A stretch of 64,000 nucleotides of DNA from Variovorax paradoxus (GTDB lineage: Bacteria; Pseudomonadota; Gammaproteobacteria; Burkholderiales; Burkholderiaceae_C), in assembly GCF_022009635.1 (NCBI RefSeq), contig NZ_CP091716.1:2371001-2435000 (forward strand). Direction: 5' to 3'. The notes under the pieces are model-generated. The model was given only the letters and a program-made list of their open reading frames with translations, searched no databases and had not been told where the DNA came from. Positions 26,842 to 36,395 of this stretch are shown piece by piece. The number at the start of each line of letters is the position of its first letter. Position 1 is the stretch's first letter. A program made the position numbers and the translations under genes.

Positions 26842-27068
26842 CGGACGCGATCGCTCCCGTGCTGGACTCCGTCCTGACGTGCCCCCAGTGCGGGCACGCC
26901 AAGCGTGAGCGCATGCCCACCGACGCGTGCCAGTTCTTCTACGAGTGCGAGCAGTGCGAGACGATGCTGCGCCCGAAGGCCGGGGACTGTTGCGTGTTCT
27001 GTTCGTATGGCTCGGTCAAGTGCCCGCCGGTGCAGATGCAGCGCGGCTGCTCAAGCTGCGGTGGCTGA
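26838..27068 (+). CDS. GDCCVxC-domain small protein of the mer operon
   Basis: A 76-residue cytoplasmic protein, translationally coupled to merP (ATGA). It carries two CxxC pairs (LTCPQCGH, YECEQCE) and the family signature GDCCVFCSYGSVKCPPVQ, and ends CSSCGG. Such proteins are found in mer operons of beta- and gammaproteobacteria, sometimes with selenocysteine in place of a cysteine. The function is not established; binding Hg(II) delivered by MerT is the obvious inference. No merA follows. Confidence 0.85.
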   Translation: MTDAIAPVLDSVLTCPQCGHAKRERMPTDACQFFYECEQCETMLRPKAGDCCVFCSYGSVKCPPVQMQRGCSSCGG

Positions 27069-27233
27069 TGCCTGCCAGTGCTTAAGGCTTTAGCCGATGG
27101 CCCAGGCTGTGACGGACCCGTCGAGCACCTTCTGGCGCTGTGCCGTAAACACAGGTGCAAGGCATCAGCCACCTGCACGAGCGCGCCTGGCGGATGTCCC
27201 TGCGCTCGCCCGCCCCGGTGACGCCCAGCTACG

Positions 27234-29183
27234 TCACGTCATCCGAGGCTGCCGGGCCTTCATCGAGTTCAGGGCGAAGCCCGCCAGAGCGATGACCAGG
27301 ACCACAGCTTGCGCGATGGTGGTCTCCGCAGACGGATACACCCCGAGTACCTCGATGCGTAGCCAATGAATCGGACTGGCGCTCAACCAACCTGCTTCCT
27401 GGAGACCCGCAACGCCCTTGCCGGCGAGTACGACAGCAAGCACCGCCACCAGGATCGAACTGAGGCTGAAGAATTTGCCGATGGGCATCCGAGCGCTGGT
27501 ACGCAGCATCAGCCACGCAATGACGGCCAGGATCGCAATGCCGCCCACCAATCCACCCAGCAACGCACCGTTGTTGCCATCGCCAGCGAGGGCCGAATAG
27601 AACAAGACCGTCTCAAAGACCTCGCGATAGACCGCGATGAAAGACAGGGCGAACAAGGCCCATGCCGAGCGGCGCGTCATGGCAGCCGAGAGCTTCTCTT
27701 TCAGATAGGCTTGCCACTTTCCAGCAGTGCTTTTCTGGTGCATCCACAGGCCAACACTGAGCAACACGATGGCTGCGAACAGTGACGAAACCCCCTCGGT
27801 GACCTCTCGACTGGCGCCGCTGATGCTCACGAAATAGGTGGCCGCTGCCCAAGTCAGTCCACCACAAACGAGCGCGACGATCCAACCGCCGTGCACATAG
27901 GGCAGGACATCGCGGCGTTCCGCTTTCTTCAAAAAGGCCACCATGCCGACGACGATCAGCAGCGCTTCAACGCCTTCGCGAAGCAGGATCGTGAGCGACG
28001 CGATGAACGTGGTGAGCGGGTCGGCCTTGTCTGCCCCCAATTCACCATCGACCTGCGCAAACAGGTAGTCGAGCTTCTGTGCAGTGGCGTCGGCTTGTTC
28101 CAATTTCCCGCTCGCGAGCGCGCCACGATATGCCAGCATGGCGTTTTCCACTTCCGTGAGAAGCGCCTGGTTGCGAGCGCGTAGCGCGGGCTCGAGCGGC
28201 TCAAAACCATCCAGGTAGGCTGATAGGCCCAGCCGTGTTGCATTGGCTTGATCCCCCGCGCGCGCGGCAGCGAGGCTTTCCTGAAGGCGCGTGCGAGCCA
28301 AGCTCAGCCCACCAGTCCCACTTGAGGCAACAGTCGCCTCCGGATGGCTTCGAACATAGGCGGTGAGGTCGCGTGCCGCGTCTGGAGACATCTGCTCGGA
28401 CAACGCGGCCTCGGTCAATGTGGCTGCGGCCGCAAGGTCGGGAAAGACGGCCTTGGCGGAGACGTCTTTGCCCCAGGACTGCTCGCCGCGCGTGCGCATT
28501 GCATCGTCGTGCGACAAGGTGCCGGCGAAAAATGCCAGTGCCCACCTGTCCTCGTCGGAGAGCGTCGCGAAACTGGGCATTGACGTGCCCGAAACGCCTT
28601 GAGAAACGACCTGATAGAGCGCAAGCACACTGCGCGAACGGGCCCGGTCACGGTCTGTGAACGCAATCGGTGGCGGCTCCAGCTTTGCTCCAAGCGGGCC
28701 ATCGCCGCGGCCGGTTGCTCCGTGGCACGCGGCGCAGTTGGCTTCAAACAGCACCTTGGCACGCGCTAGATCTGGTGGTTTCGATGGCGAGAGCGGAAAC
28801 GGATATGCCTTGACCAGAGCGGCAGCCAACGAATGGGCACTGTCTGCCACAGACTTTGCATCCGCCTTCGCCGCGATGAGTTCATTCAGCGCCTTCGCCC
28901 GTTGTTGCAGGTCGGGCAGTGCCGGCGTGCTCGGCAGTGCTCCGAGTTGCTGCGCGGCGGTCGCGGCGAACTCTTTCATCTCTTCGTATTCGCTGGCACT
29001 CTGGACCTTGCCGTCGTGCACGGCGCCGCCGTAATCGACTGCGAGGTAGTCCAGCAACTGCCAAGTCTGCTTGGCCTGGTCGCTCGCAGCGGAGTCCGCC
29101 GCCCAGGCAAGAGAGGAAGACCACAGCGCGAGCAGCGCCGCCATTGCCAGGAAGTACCTGGCACAGAGTGAGAGCATTTTCAT
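27234..29183 (-). CDS. FTR1-family iron permease with N-terminal cytochrome c domain
   Basis: A 649-residue fusion. A signal peptide is followed by a helical region (about 30-130), then a class I cytochrome c domain with FEANCAACHGATGRGDGPLG and a PSFATLSDEDRWALAFF segment carrying the axial Met. Residues about 380-640 form a multi-helix FTR1 permease with the iron motifs LREGVEALLIVVGM and YREVFETVLFYSAL. Proteins of this design import ferrous iron by coupling oxidation to transport. A Fur-like box lies just upstream. Iron uptake within a toxic-metal island may compensate for iron displacement, or the carrier may handle another metal; both are inferences. Confidence 0.85.
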   Translation of the reverse strand: MKMLSLCARYFLAMAALLALWSSSLAWAADSAASDQAKQTWQLLDYLAVDYGGAVHDGKVQSASEYEEMKEFAATAAQQLGALPSTPALPDLQQRAKALNELIAAKADAKSVADSAHSLAAALVKAYPFPLSPSKPPDLARAKVLFEANCAACHGATGRGDGPLGAKLEPPPIAFTDRDRARSRSVLALYQVVSQGVSGTSMPSFATLSDEDRWALAFFAGTLSHDDAMRTRGEQSWGKDVSAKAVFPDLAAAATLTEAALSEQMSPDAARDLTAYVRSHPEATVASSGTGGLSLARTRLQESLAAARAGDQANATRLGLSAYLDGFEPLEPALRARNQALLTEVENAMLAYRGALASGKLEQADATAQKLDYLFAQVDGELGADKADPLTTFIASLTILLREGVEALLIVVGMVAFLKKAERRDVLPYVHGGWIVALVCGGLTWAAATYFVSISGASREVTEGVSSLFAAIVLLSVGLWMHQKSTAGKWQAYLKEKLSAAMTRRSAWALFALSFIAVYREVFETVLFYSALAGDGNNGALLGGLVGGIAILAVIAWLMLRTSARMPIGKFFSLSSILVAVLAVVLAGKGVAGLQEAGWLSASPIHWLRIEVLGVYPSAETTIAQAVVLVIALAGFALNSMKARQPRMT

Positions 29184-29196
29184 GTTGTAGTGGTGC

Positions 29197-29211
29197 TATT
29201 GATTCTCATTT
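29197..29211 (-). promoter_or_regulatory. Fur-like box upstream of the FTR1 gene
   Basis: On the minus strand AAATGAGAATCAATA matches the core of the Fur consensus (TAATGATAATCATTA) at 12 of 15 positions. It ends 14 bases before the start codon, in the 129-base gap after the P-type ATPase gene. Confidence 0.6.
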
Positions 29212-29312
29212 TATCGACGGCTCGCACCAGCAGGTCGGGGTGTTGATGTCAGTGACTCCGACGCTGCCGTGCAAGCACAGGGGACGGGCCCGGCGGACCG
29301 TCCCTGCTCAAT

Positions 29313-32243
29313 TCAGCGCTTGTCGACCTGGGGCGCCGTGGGCGCGCGCAGCAGGCGCAAGCCGTTGAAGACGACGGCAAGGCTGGCGCCCATGTCGGCC
29401 AGGATCGCGAGCCACAAACTCGCATGGCCGGTGAACGCGAGAACCATAAAGATGGCTTTGGTGCCCAGGGCGAACACGATGTTGGCGGTCAAGATTCCGC
29501 CCACGCGTTGCGACAGCCTGACAAATTCAGGCAACTTGCGCAGGTCGTCCTGCATCAGCGCGACGTCTGCAGTTTCGATGGCCGTGTCGGTACCTGCGGC
29601 ACCCATCGCAAAGCCTATGCTCGACCTCGCCAGCGCCGGTGCATCGTTGACGCCATCGCCCACCATGCCGACAGGACCGCGCGTGAGCAACTCCTCGATG
29701 GCTTGCAGCTTGTCTTGTGGAAGCAGCTCGCCTTTCGCACTGGTGATTCCGACCTGGGTTGCGACGGCTTGCGCGGTTTTCTTGTTGTCGCCTGTCAGCA
29801 TCACGGGCTCAATGCCCAGCGATTTCAGGTCCTCGATGGCCTGGCGGCTGGTTTCGCGCACGGTGTCGGCGACGCCCAGCACCGCCAGGACCTCCCTATC
29901 GGTGGCCAGTACCACCGCTGTTTTTGCCTGGAGCTCCAGCGCATCGAGCTGGGCTTCCAACTCAGGCGAGCAGATGCCAAGTTCCTCGATGAGCCGGTGG
30001 TTGCCGACGTAGTAGGTGCGCCCGTCCACATCGCCTTTGACGCCACGTCCGGGGATAGCTTCAAACCGCTCGACAGAAGCAAGTGCTCCATCACCATGTC
30101 CGGCAACGATTGCCGTGGCCACAGGGTGCTCCGACAGCACATCGATGCTCGCCGCGAGACGCAATGCCTCGCCTTTTGTCAGGGTGCCCTGCGCAATGAC
30201 GTCCGTGAGGGCAGGACGACCATGGGTCAACGTCCCGGTCTTGTCCAATGCCACCGATTTCAGGTGCCGTCCCTGCTCAAGATAAAGGCCGCCCTTGACC
30301 AGGATGCCACGGCGCGCCGCAGCAGCCAGACCGCTTACCACGGTGACCGGCGTGGAAATCACCAGCGCGCATGGGCAGGCGATGACCAACATGACCAGTG
30401 CCTTGTAGACCCACTCGAACCAGGGTTGGCCGAAGGCCAGTGGAGGAATGACTGCAACGGCAAGCGCGACCGCGAACACCGCAGGCGTATAGATGCTGGC
30501 AAACCTGTCGACGAAGCGTTGTGTGGGCGCACGCTGGCCCTGCGCCTCCTGGACGGATCGTGCGATTCGGTCGAGCGTGGTCTCGCCCGTGCGCGAAGTG
30601 ACGCGAAACTCCAGCGTGCCGCGTTCGTTGATGGTGCCGGCAAAGACCGTGGCGCCAACTGCCTTCTCGACAGGCATGCTTTCGCCGGTGATCGGCGCCT
30701 GATTCACCGAGGACTGGCCGGCGACCACTTCGCCATCGAGAGCGATTCGTTCTCCCGGCCGCACGCGTACTACGCCTCCAACAGGCACAGCATCCGCTTT
30801 GACCTCGATCCACTGCCCATCGGGTTGACGCACCAAGGCACTTTCGGGTGCGAGGTCCATCAGTTTGCGAATCGCATTGCGGGCCCGGTCCAGGCTCAGC
30901 GCCTCGATCATCTCCGCAATGCCGAAAAGCCAAATGACCACCGCCGCCTCGGGCCACTGACCGATCAGCGCCGCGCCGATGACGGCGACCGTCATCAGTA
31001 GGTTCATGTTCAGTGATCGCGTCTTCAGCGCGATCCAGCCCTTCTTGAGCGTTTCGATGCCGCCCAGACCAATTGCAGCAAGACTGGCAAGAATGACAGG
31101 CCAGGAGGCTTCTGGCGTCCCCGCGAAAACCATGGCCTCCGCACCGAGCGCCAACACGCCGGAGATGGCCATGCGAAGCCATTGCCCGCGCGAAATGCCG
31201 GAGCCGAACTCGCGCGGAGCGGAAGGCGTCGGTTCACTGGCACTTTGCAGGACAGGCGCCATCCCGAGCCGCTCGATTGCTGCGGTCACGGGAGCGAGGT
31301 CCGCAAGCTCGTGGCTCACGGTCAGCGTGCGGCCCATCAAGTTGAAGCTCAAGGCGTTCACACCAGGCATGCCTTCAAGCGCTTTGCGAAGAAGTCCTTC
31401 CTCGGTCGGGCAGTCCATCTTCTCGATGAGATACACGGCCCGCCCCTGAGATTCGGCTCCGCCAACTTGCTCGACACTGGCCTTCATGCCCACGTCGTTC
31501 AAGGCTTTGAGGATCGGGGCGTGATCCGGCAGATGATGCTGGATATCGAGCCGACGATTCATGAGGTCGAAATCCAGTTGCTCGATGCCGTCGATCGTGC
31601 CAAGGCGCTTGCGGATCGTTGCCTCTTCCGTCGGGCAATCCATGTTGGAAATGAAAAAGCGCGTGGCGCCTCCTATCGCGGGCGCTGCCACAGAGGAGAG
31701 CGGCGCCGCAGCGGCGATTGAGGCAGGTGAAGGTGCATCGCCTCCCGTCTTCGCGACGGGCTTCATGCCCAAGCCTTCGATGGTTCGGGCAATCGAGGTC
31801 GTATCGCTGAGCGTATGCGACACCGTCAGTGTGTGGGCCTTCAAGTCGAATTCCACGGCTCGAACGCCAGCCAACGGCTCCAGCACTGAGCGCAACTGAC
31901 GCTCTTCGTTGGGGCAGTCCATCTGCTCAATGAAGTAAACGACCTGCCGCGGCCCCTTCGTATCCACGACAGCTTGCATGCCGATGTCGTGCAGGGCGCG
32001 CAGAATTGCGTTTTGACCGGCAGAAGCATGAGTCACCTCCAGGCGACGCCCGGCCAGTTCGAAAGTCATCCCCTGGATGCCATCGAGTTGTCCCAAGCGC
32101 TTGCGGATCTGGGCCTCCTCGCTAGGACAGTCCATGTTGGCGATGGCAAAGCCAGTAACAACTGGCTCCGCTGTTGGCGTCTTCACATCGCCCGTGGAGC
32201 ACCCGCAGCTCGAGCCGCACGAAGTTTGCGTCATTGCATTCAT
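29313..32243 (-). CDS. cadA: P1B-2 type Zn/Cd/Pb-translocating ATPase with four metal-binding domains
   Basis: A 976-residue efflux ATPase. The N-terminus has a cysteine cluster (SCGSSCGCS), then four heavy-metal-associated domains, each with MDCPxEE instead of the usual GMxCxxC (cysteines 39, 110, 203, 278). The membrane part has the ion-pathway motif CPCALVIS, the phosphorylation site DKTGT (Asp667), SEHPVA and GDGVNDAPAL. Helix 8 keeps the DMGASLAVVFNGLRLL segment with the Zn/Cd-binding Asp. CPC plus this Asp is the P1B-2 pattern (ZntA/CadA/PbrA). A divergent cadR and a MerR-type promoter lie upstream. One to two metal-binding domains is usual, so four is notable. Confidence 0.93.
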   Translation of the reverse strand: MNAMTQTSCGSSCGCSTGDVKTPTAEPVVTGFAIANMDCPSEEAQIRKRLGQLDGIQGMTFELAGRRLEVTHASAGQNAILRALHDIGMQAVVDTKGPRQVVYFIEQMDCPNEERQLRSVLEPLAGVRAVEFDLKAHTLTVSHTLSDTTSIARTIEGLGMKPVAKTGGDAPSPASIAAAAPLSSVAAPAIGGATRFFISNMDCPTEEATIRKRLGTIDGIEQLDFDLMNRRLDIQHHLPDHAPILKALNDVGMKASVEQVGGAESQGRAVYLIEKMDCPTEEGLLRKALEGMPGVNALSFNLMGRTLTVSHELADLAPVTAAIERLGMAPVLQSASEPTPSAPREFGSGISRGQWLRMAISGVLALGAEAMVFAGTPEASWPVILASLAAIGLGGIETLKKGWIALKTRSLNMNLLMTVAVIGAALIGQWPEAAVVIWLFGIAEMIEALSLDRARNAIRKLMDLAPESALVRQPDGQWIEVKADAVPVGGVVRVRPGERIALDGEVVAGQSSVNQAPITGESMPVEKAVGATVFAGTINERGTLEFRVTSRTGETTLDRIARSVQEAQGQRAPTQRFVDRFASIYTPAVFAVALAVAVIPPLAFGQPWFEWVYKALVMLVIACPCALVISTPVTVVSGLAAAARRGILVKGGLYLEQGRHLKSVALDKTGTLTHGRPALTDVIAQGTLTKGEALRLAASIDVLSEHPVATAIVAGHGDGALASVERFEAIPGRGVKGDVDGRTYYVGNHRLIEELGICSPELEAQLDALELQAKTAVVLATDREVLAVLGVADTVRETSRQAIEDLKSLGIEPVMLTGDNKKTAQAVATQVGITSAKGELLPQDKLQAIEELLTRGPVGMVGDGVNDAPALARSSIGFAMGAAGTDTAIETADVALMQDDLRKLPEFVRLSQRVGGILTANIVFALGTKAIFMVLAFTGHASLWLAILADMGASLAVVFNGLRLLRAPTAPQVDKR

Positions 32244-32366
32244 TGATCAGTGGTCCTCAAATTCCCGGGCTTCAAGGGGTTGCAGTACGCGCGTTCGCCC
32301 TTGGCGCCAATGTGTTCACGAGCGTGCTATCGCAAGCGCTTGATCGAAAAGCCCAGCCAAGGCATG

Positions 32367-32397
32367 ATTAAGAACCCTAAAGTAGGTTGAGAGTCAA
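32367..32397 (-). promoter_or_regulatory. MerR-type (CadR/PbrR) promoter of the Zn/Cd/Pb ATPase gene
   Basis: On the minus strand TTGACT (32392-32397) and CTTAAT (32367-32372) are 19 bp apart. The spacer holds imperfect dyad halves AACCT and AGGGTT. This is the layout of cadR/pbrR-controlled promoters. The untranslated leader to the ATPase start is about 115 bases. Confidence 0.85.
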
Positions 32398-32431
32398 GAG
32401 CAAGCCCGCAGCGGACACCCGGAAATGCAAC

Positions 32432-32836
32432 ATGAAAATTGGTGAACTGGCCAGCGCGACGGGGATGCAGATTCCCACAATCCGCTTCTACGAGCAGGAG
32501 GCATTGTTGTCGCCGCCTGCGCGGACGGCGGGCAACTACCGGCGTTACGACGAATCTCATGTTCAGCGCCTGGCCTTTGTTCGGCATTGCCGCTCACTCG
32601 ACATGAGTCTTGAGGACATCCGGGTGCTGCTGAAGTTCAAGGACCATCAAAACGAGCCTTGTGACGAGGTCAACGAACTGTTGGACAAACACATTCTTCA
32701 GCTCGCCAAGCGCATTGAGGAGTTGCGGTCACTGGAGGGGCTGCTGATGACGCTCAGGGCTCAATGCTGCTCGGGTCAGGTCGCCGAGCGGTGCGGAATA
32801 CTCGACGGCCTGACGGCGGCCTCTCAAAAGCAGTAG
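32432..32836 (+). CDS. cadR: CadR/PbrR-type MerR regulator
   Basis: A 134-residue regulator beginning MKIGELASATGMQIPTIRFYEQEALL, the DNA-binding part of Cd(II)/Pb(II)-responsive MerR proteins. The sensor cysteines are in NEPCDEVNEL, LRAQCCSG and AERCGILDGL, matching the three conserved cysteine positions of CadR and PbrR. No His-rich tail is present, unlike Pseudomonas CadR. It is divergent from the P1B-2 ATPase. The internal ATG is chosen because an upstream reading starts within the operator region. Confidence 0.9.
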   Translation: MKIGELASATGMQIPTIRFYEQEALLSPPARTAGNYRRYDESHVQRLAFVRHCRSLDMSLEDIRVLLKFKDHQNEPCDEVNELLDKHILQLAKRIEELRSLEGLLMTLRAQCCSGQVAERCGILDGLTAASQKQ

Positions 32837-33376
32837 TGGCCGACTGCGCCAGATTCGGCGCGATCATTGCCAGCACAACTTTGCAGGTCAGGATTCAGCT
32901 CCGTGGCTTAGAGCGCGGAGGGTGATGCGACCATGTCGCAGTGCGACGACACGTGCTGGCGCCGAAAACCCGTCGAGCGATGCTTGCTCTGGCACCGCGC
33001 ACGAATGATTGCAACGCTAGCCCGGCCAGGGCAGGAAGGCAAATGGCGGCCCCCGGCCCCAAACGTAGTCGAGGCTCCGAGCTGCTTCCAAAACAATCTG
33101 CAAACATGCAGCCACAAGCACGGCCGCATTCGCCGGCATTGGGAGCAGCCAGGCTGCGGTCTTCAACGGATTGCGGCTTCCGAGGGCATCGAGGGCATCA
33201 AGGTAACGCTGGTTGAGCGCGACTTTGCCACTTCCCGCAGTGCGCATAGCAACTTGGGGTGTTGTCGCACATCGAGAGACCAAAAATTAATCGAAAGTCC
33301 TGCTGCGCGATGAGGTGCGAATCAACTCATGCCAGCGCTGCATGCGGTATTCACTTTTCAATAGAAGGCAACATCC
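32837..33376. other. Intergenic region with no recognised gene
   Basis: These 540 bases separate cadR from the czcP-like gene. A minus-strand frame of 88 codons at 33017-33283 has one hydrophobic stretch (LLPMPANAAVLVAACLQIVL) but no supporting family or ribosome site. The last 15 bases provide AGAAGG before the ATPase start. I see no operator or terminator. Confidence 0.5.
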
Positions 33377-35514
33377 ATGACTGACTCGAGCAAGCTCCGT
33401 TTGGATCTACCCCTGATCCTTCCAGACGTGGACGACGTCGAGGATCACTGCGTACAACGGCTGACAGAAGCGCTCGAGGGACGCCCTGGCATCTCCGAGG
33501 CTCACATCGTTCGAGATGCCAATGGACAGCCGCAGCTGTGCCTGCACTACGACCAGTCCGTCGTCTCCATAACCCGCTTGCGCGAGCTGGTCGGCTCGGT
33601 TGGCGCACAGTTGAGCGAGCGGTTCTCTCACCTGACGATCAGAGCTGATGGCTCGCTTCATGCACGTGCGGCGCGCAGCGTTGCCGCCGACCTGCGAAGT
33701 GTTCCTGGCGTCTTGGAAGCAGATGTGTCGGGCTCCGGCTCCGTCCGTATTGAATACGACCGGCAACTGGTGTCAGCGGAGACCTTGAGGGCAAAGGCCG
33801 CAGCGCTTGGGATCCACACGACGGCCGCCAACGCACCGCGAACAGACGCCGCACCGGAGACTCCACCCCGGCCTTCCCGCTCCGACGATGAACCCATCGA
33901 CCATGCCAATCACGACCACGCGGGCCACAAGCACAGCGGGCCTGACCACAGCGACCACGCGGATCATGCAGGCCATGATCACGGCAAGAAAGGTGCTGGC
34001 GGTCATGCGGGTCATGACCACTCCGAGGGCGGCCTCCTGGGAGAGAAGAGCGAACTGATCTTTGCCGCGCTCGCCGGCGTACTGTTGACCGCAGGATGGC
34101 TGATCGAGCGCAGCGCCGCCGGACCCGCTTGGCTCCCCACGGCAACCTACATCGCTGCATATTTCTTCGGCGGCTTCTATACAGTCAAGGAAGCCTTTGA
34201 GAACCTGAAGGCACGCCGTTTCGAGATCGATACGCTGATGCTGGTGGCGGCGCTGGGTGCCGCGGCGCTCGGCAAGTGGGCGGAAGGCGCCCTGCTGCTG
34301 TTCCTTTTTAGCCTGGGTCACTCGCTCGAGCACTACGCGATGGGACGCGCCCGCAAGGCCATCGAAGCACTTGCCAAGCTCGCACCCGAGACGGCTACTG
34401 TGCGACGTGACAGTGGTACCGAAGAAGTCGCTGTCGAACAACTGAAGGTCGGTGACGTGGTCGTCGTGCGGCCCAACGAGCGACTGCCGGCCGATGGTGT
34501 CGTTGTGGTTGGGACGTCCAGCGTGAACCAGGCGCCAGTCACTGGCGAGAGCGTACCGGTCGACAAGCGGCCAGTCGACGACATCAAAGCGGCGCTCGCA
34601 GCCTTTGATCGCGTTGCGCCGGAGCATCGCGTTTTCGCGGGCACGATCAACGGGTCGGGTGCCATCGAGGTGACCGTTGCTCGCCGTGCTGAACAATCCA
34701 CGATGGCCCGCGTGGTCAAAATGGTGACCGAGGCGGAGGCACAACGCTCGCCGACGCAGCAATTCACCGAGCGCTTCGAGCGCATCTTCGTCCCTGCTGT
34801 CCTGGCCTTGGTTGTCCTGCTGCTGTTCGCCGGCTTCGTGATCGATGAGCCGTTCTCTGACACCTTCTATCGGGCGATGGCCGTTCTGGTCGCAGCAAGT
34901 CCGTGCGCATTGGCCATCTCCGTCCCTAGCGCCGTTCTCAGCGGCGTGGCACGCGCCGGCAGAGGCGGCGTCCTGGTCAAGGGAGGCGGCCCTCTGGAGA
35001 ATCTCGGCACGCTGACTTCCATCGCTTTCGACAAGACTGGAACGCTGACCGAAGGCAAGCCCAAACTGACCGATGCGGTTGCAATGCAGGGAGTCACAGA
35101 TGATGAACTGCTGGCCGTGGCGCTGGCCGTTGAAGAGCACAGCGACCATCCCCTGGCGACCGCCATCGTGTCCGGCGCGCGCGAACGCCTCGGTGATCAC
35201 GCGAAGACGGTTACTGCCTCGGACGTCAAAAGCATCACCGGACGCGGCGTCCGGGCACAAGTCGACGGCGAGCTCGTTTACATCGGCAAGCCGATCCTGT
35301 TTTCCGAGCTGCCAGGCTCTTCACTGCCTCAGGACGTGAAGGAGACGAACGACAAGCTGGTCGCTTCCGGTCGGACAACCATGGTCGTGCGCAAAGGTGA
35401 GCGTTACCTAGGGGTGATTGCCGTGATGGATACCCCGCGCCCCGTGGCAGCGCAAGTTATGGCCGAACTCCGAGCGCTTGGCATCGAGCGGCTCATCATG
35501 ATCTCCGGAGACAA

Positions 35515-35522
35515 CCAACAAG
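35515..35522. repeat. IS66 target-site duplication, left copy
   Basis: CCAACAAG here and at 38689-38696 directly flank the insertion; eight bases is the usual IS66 duplication length. Confidence 0.95.
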
Positions 35523-35602
35523 GTGAGCGTCCAGTCCAACCATCTTGAAAGCCTGCTCGGAGCATAGGAGCCTAGTCCCCATCAACAACTCTTGGTGGAC
35601 AC

Positions 35603-36004
35603 GTGAGCACTATCCCCGATCAGCAAGCCGGCACACGCCGGCGACGTCGCATTCACAGCGACGAATTCAAGGCAAACGCTGTGGCCAGCTGCATGCAGCC
35701 GGGCATGTCGATGGCGGCGGTGGCAATGGCCCACGGCGTCAACGCGAATCTGCTGCGCCGATGGGTTCGCGACGCAGAGATGAACTCGGCAACCACCGTC
35801 GTCAGCGCGACCACCGTCGAGGGCCCCAAGGCGCAAGAAGCCAAGACAGTGTTCGTCCCGGTCAGCTTGCCGCCACCAGTGCAGCCGGCTCATAGCCCGG
35901 ACGTTCGCATCGAGCTGCGACGTGGGCCGATCGCGGTCACCGTGACCTGGCCGGCGAGCGCCGCAAGCGAGTGCGCGGCCTGGATGCGCGAGTTGCTTCG
36001 ATGA
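35603..36004 (+). CDS. tnpA: IS66 TnpA-type accessory protein
   Basis: A 133-residue basic protein with a helix-turn-helix like that of IS3/IS66 accessory proteins (RRRRRIHSDEFKANAVASC, MAAVAMAHGVNANLLRRWVRD). It is required together with TnpB and TnpC for IS66 transposition in the systems studied. Its stop overlaps tnpB by four bases. Confidence 0.9.
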   Translation: MSTIPDQQAGTRRRRRIHSDEFKANAVASCMQPGMSMAAVAMAHGVNANLLRRWVRDAEMNSATTVVSATTVEGPKAQEAKTVFVPVSLPPPVQPAHSPDVRIELRRGPIAVTVTWPASAASECAAWMRELLR

Positions 36005-36339
36005 TCCGCATCGACGCGATGTGGCTGGCCGCAGACCCTATCGACATGCGCGCCGGCGCCGAGCGCCTGTTGGCGCGCGTTGTGCAAGTCTTCGGCGCAG
36101 CGCAGGCGCACCATGGCTACCTGTTCGCGAACGCCCGCGGCACGCGTGTCAAGCTGCTGGTGCACGACGGCTTCGGCGTGTGGTGCGCGGCGCGCCGGCT
36201 CAACGCGGGGCGCTTCGTCTGGCCCAGCACGACCGATGCGACGCCTTTGCTGTCGCTCACACCTGCGCAGTTCGACGCCTTGGTCCTGGGCCTGCCCTGG
36301 CAGCGGCTTCCCGAGCTGAGCGTCATCACGCGAGCCTGA
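36001..36339 (+). CDS. tnpB: IS66 TnpB accessory protein (Orf2 type)
   Basis: A 112-residue protein with the family core PIDMRAGAERLLARV, GYLFANARGTRVKLLVHDGFG and LNAGRFVWP. The start at the ATGA overlap with tnpA is preferred to an upstream in-frame codon. The biochemical role is unknown but it is conserved in IS66 elements. Confidence 0.92.
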   Translation: MIRIDAMWLAADPIDMRAGAERLLARVVQVFGAAQAHHGYLFANARGTRVKLLVHDGFGVWCAARRLNAGRFVWPSTTDATPLLSLTPAQFDALVLGLPWQRLPELSVITRA

Positions 36340-36395
36340 GGAGCCGGCGCCAACGCCAACGCCACCTGCCCCAAGCGTTGACGGGGGATGTGCCG

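Noticed and set aside
33017..33283. 88-codon minus-strand frame in the gap after cadR as a small membrane protein
   Set aside because: It has one hydrophobic stretch but no ribosome site, no family and no operon context.
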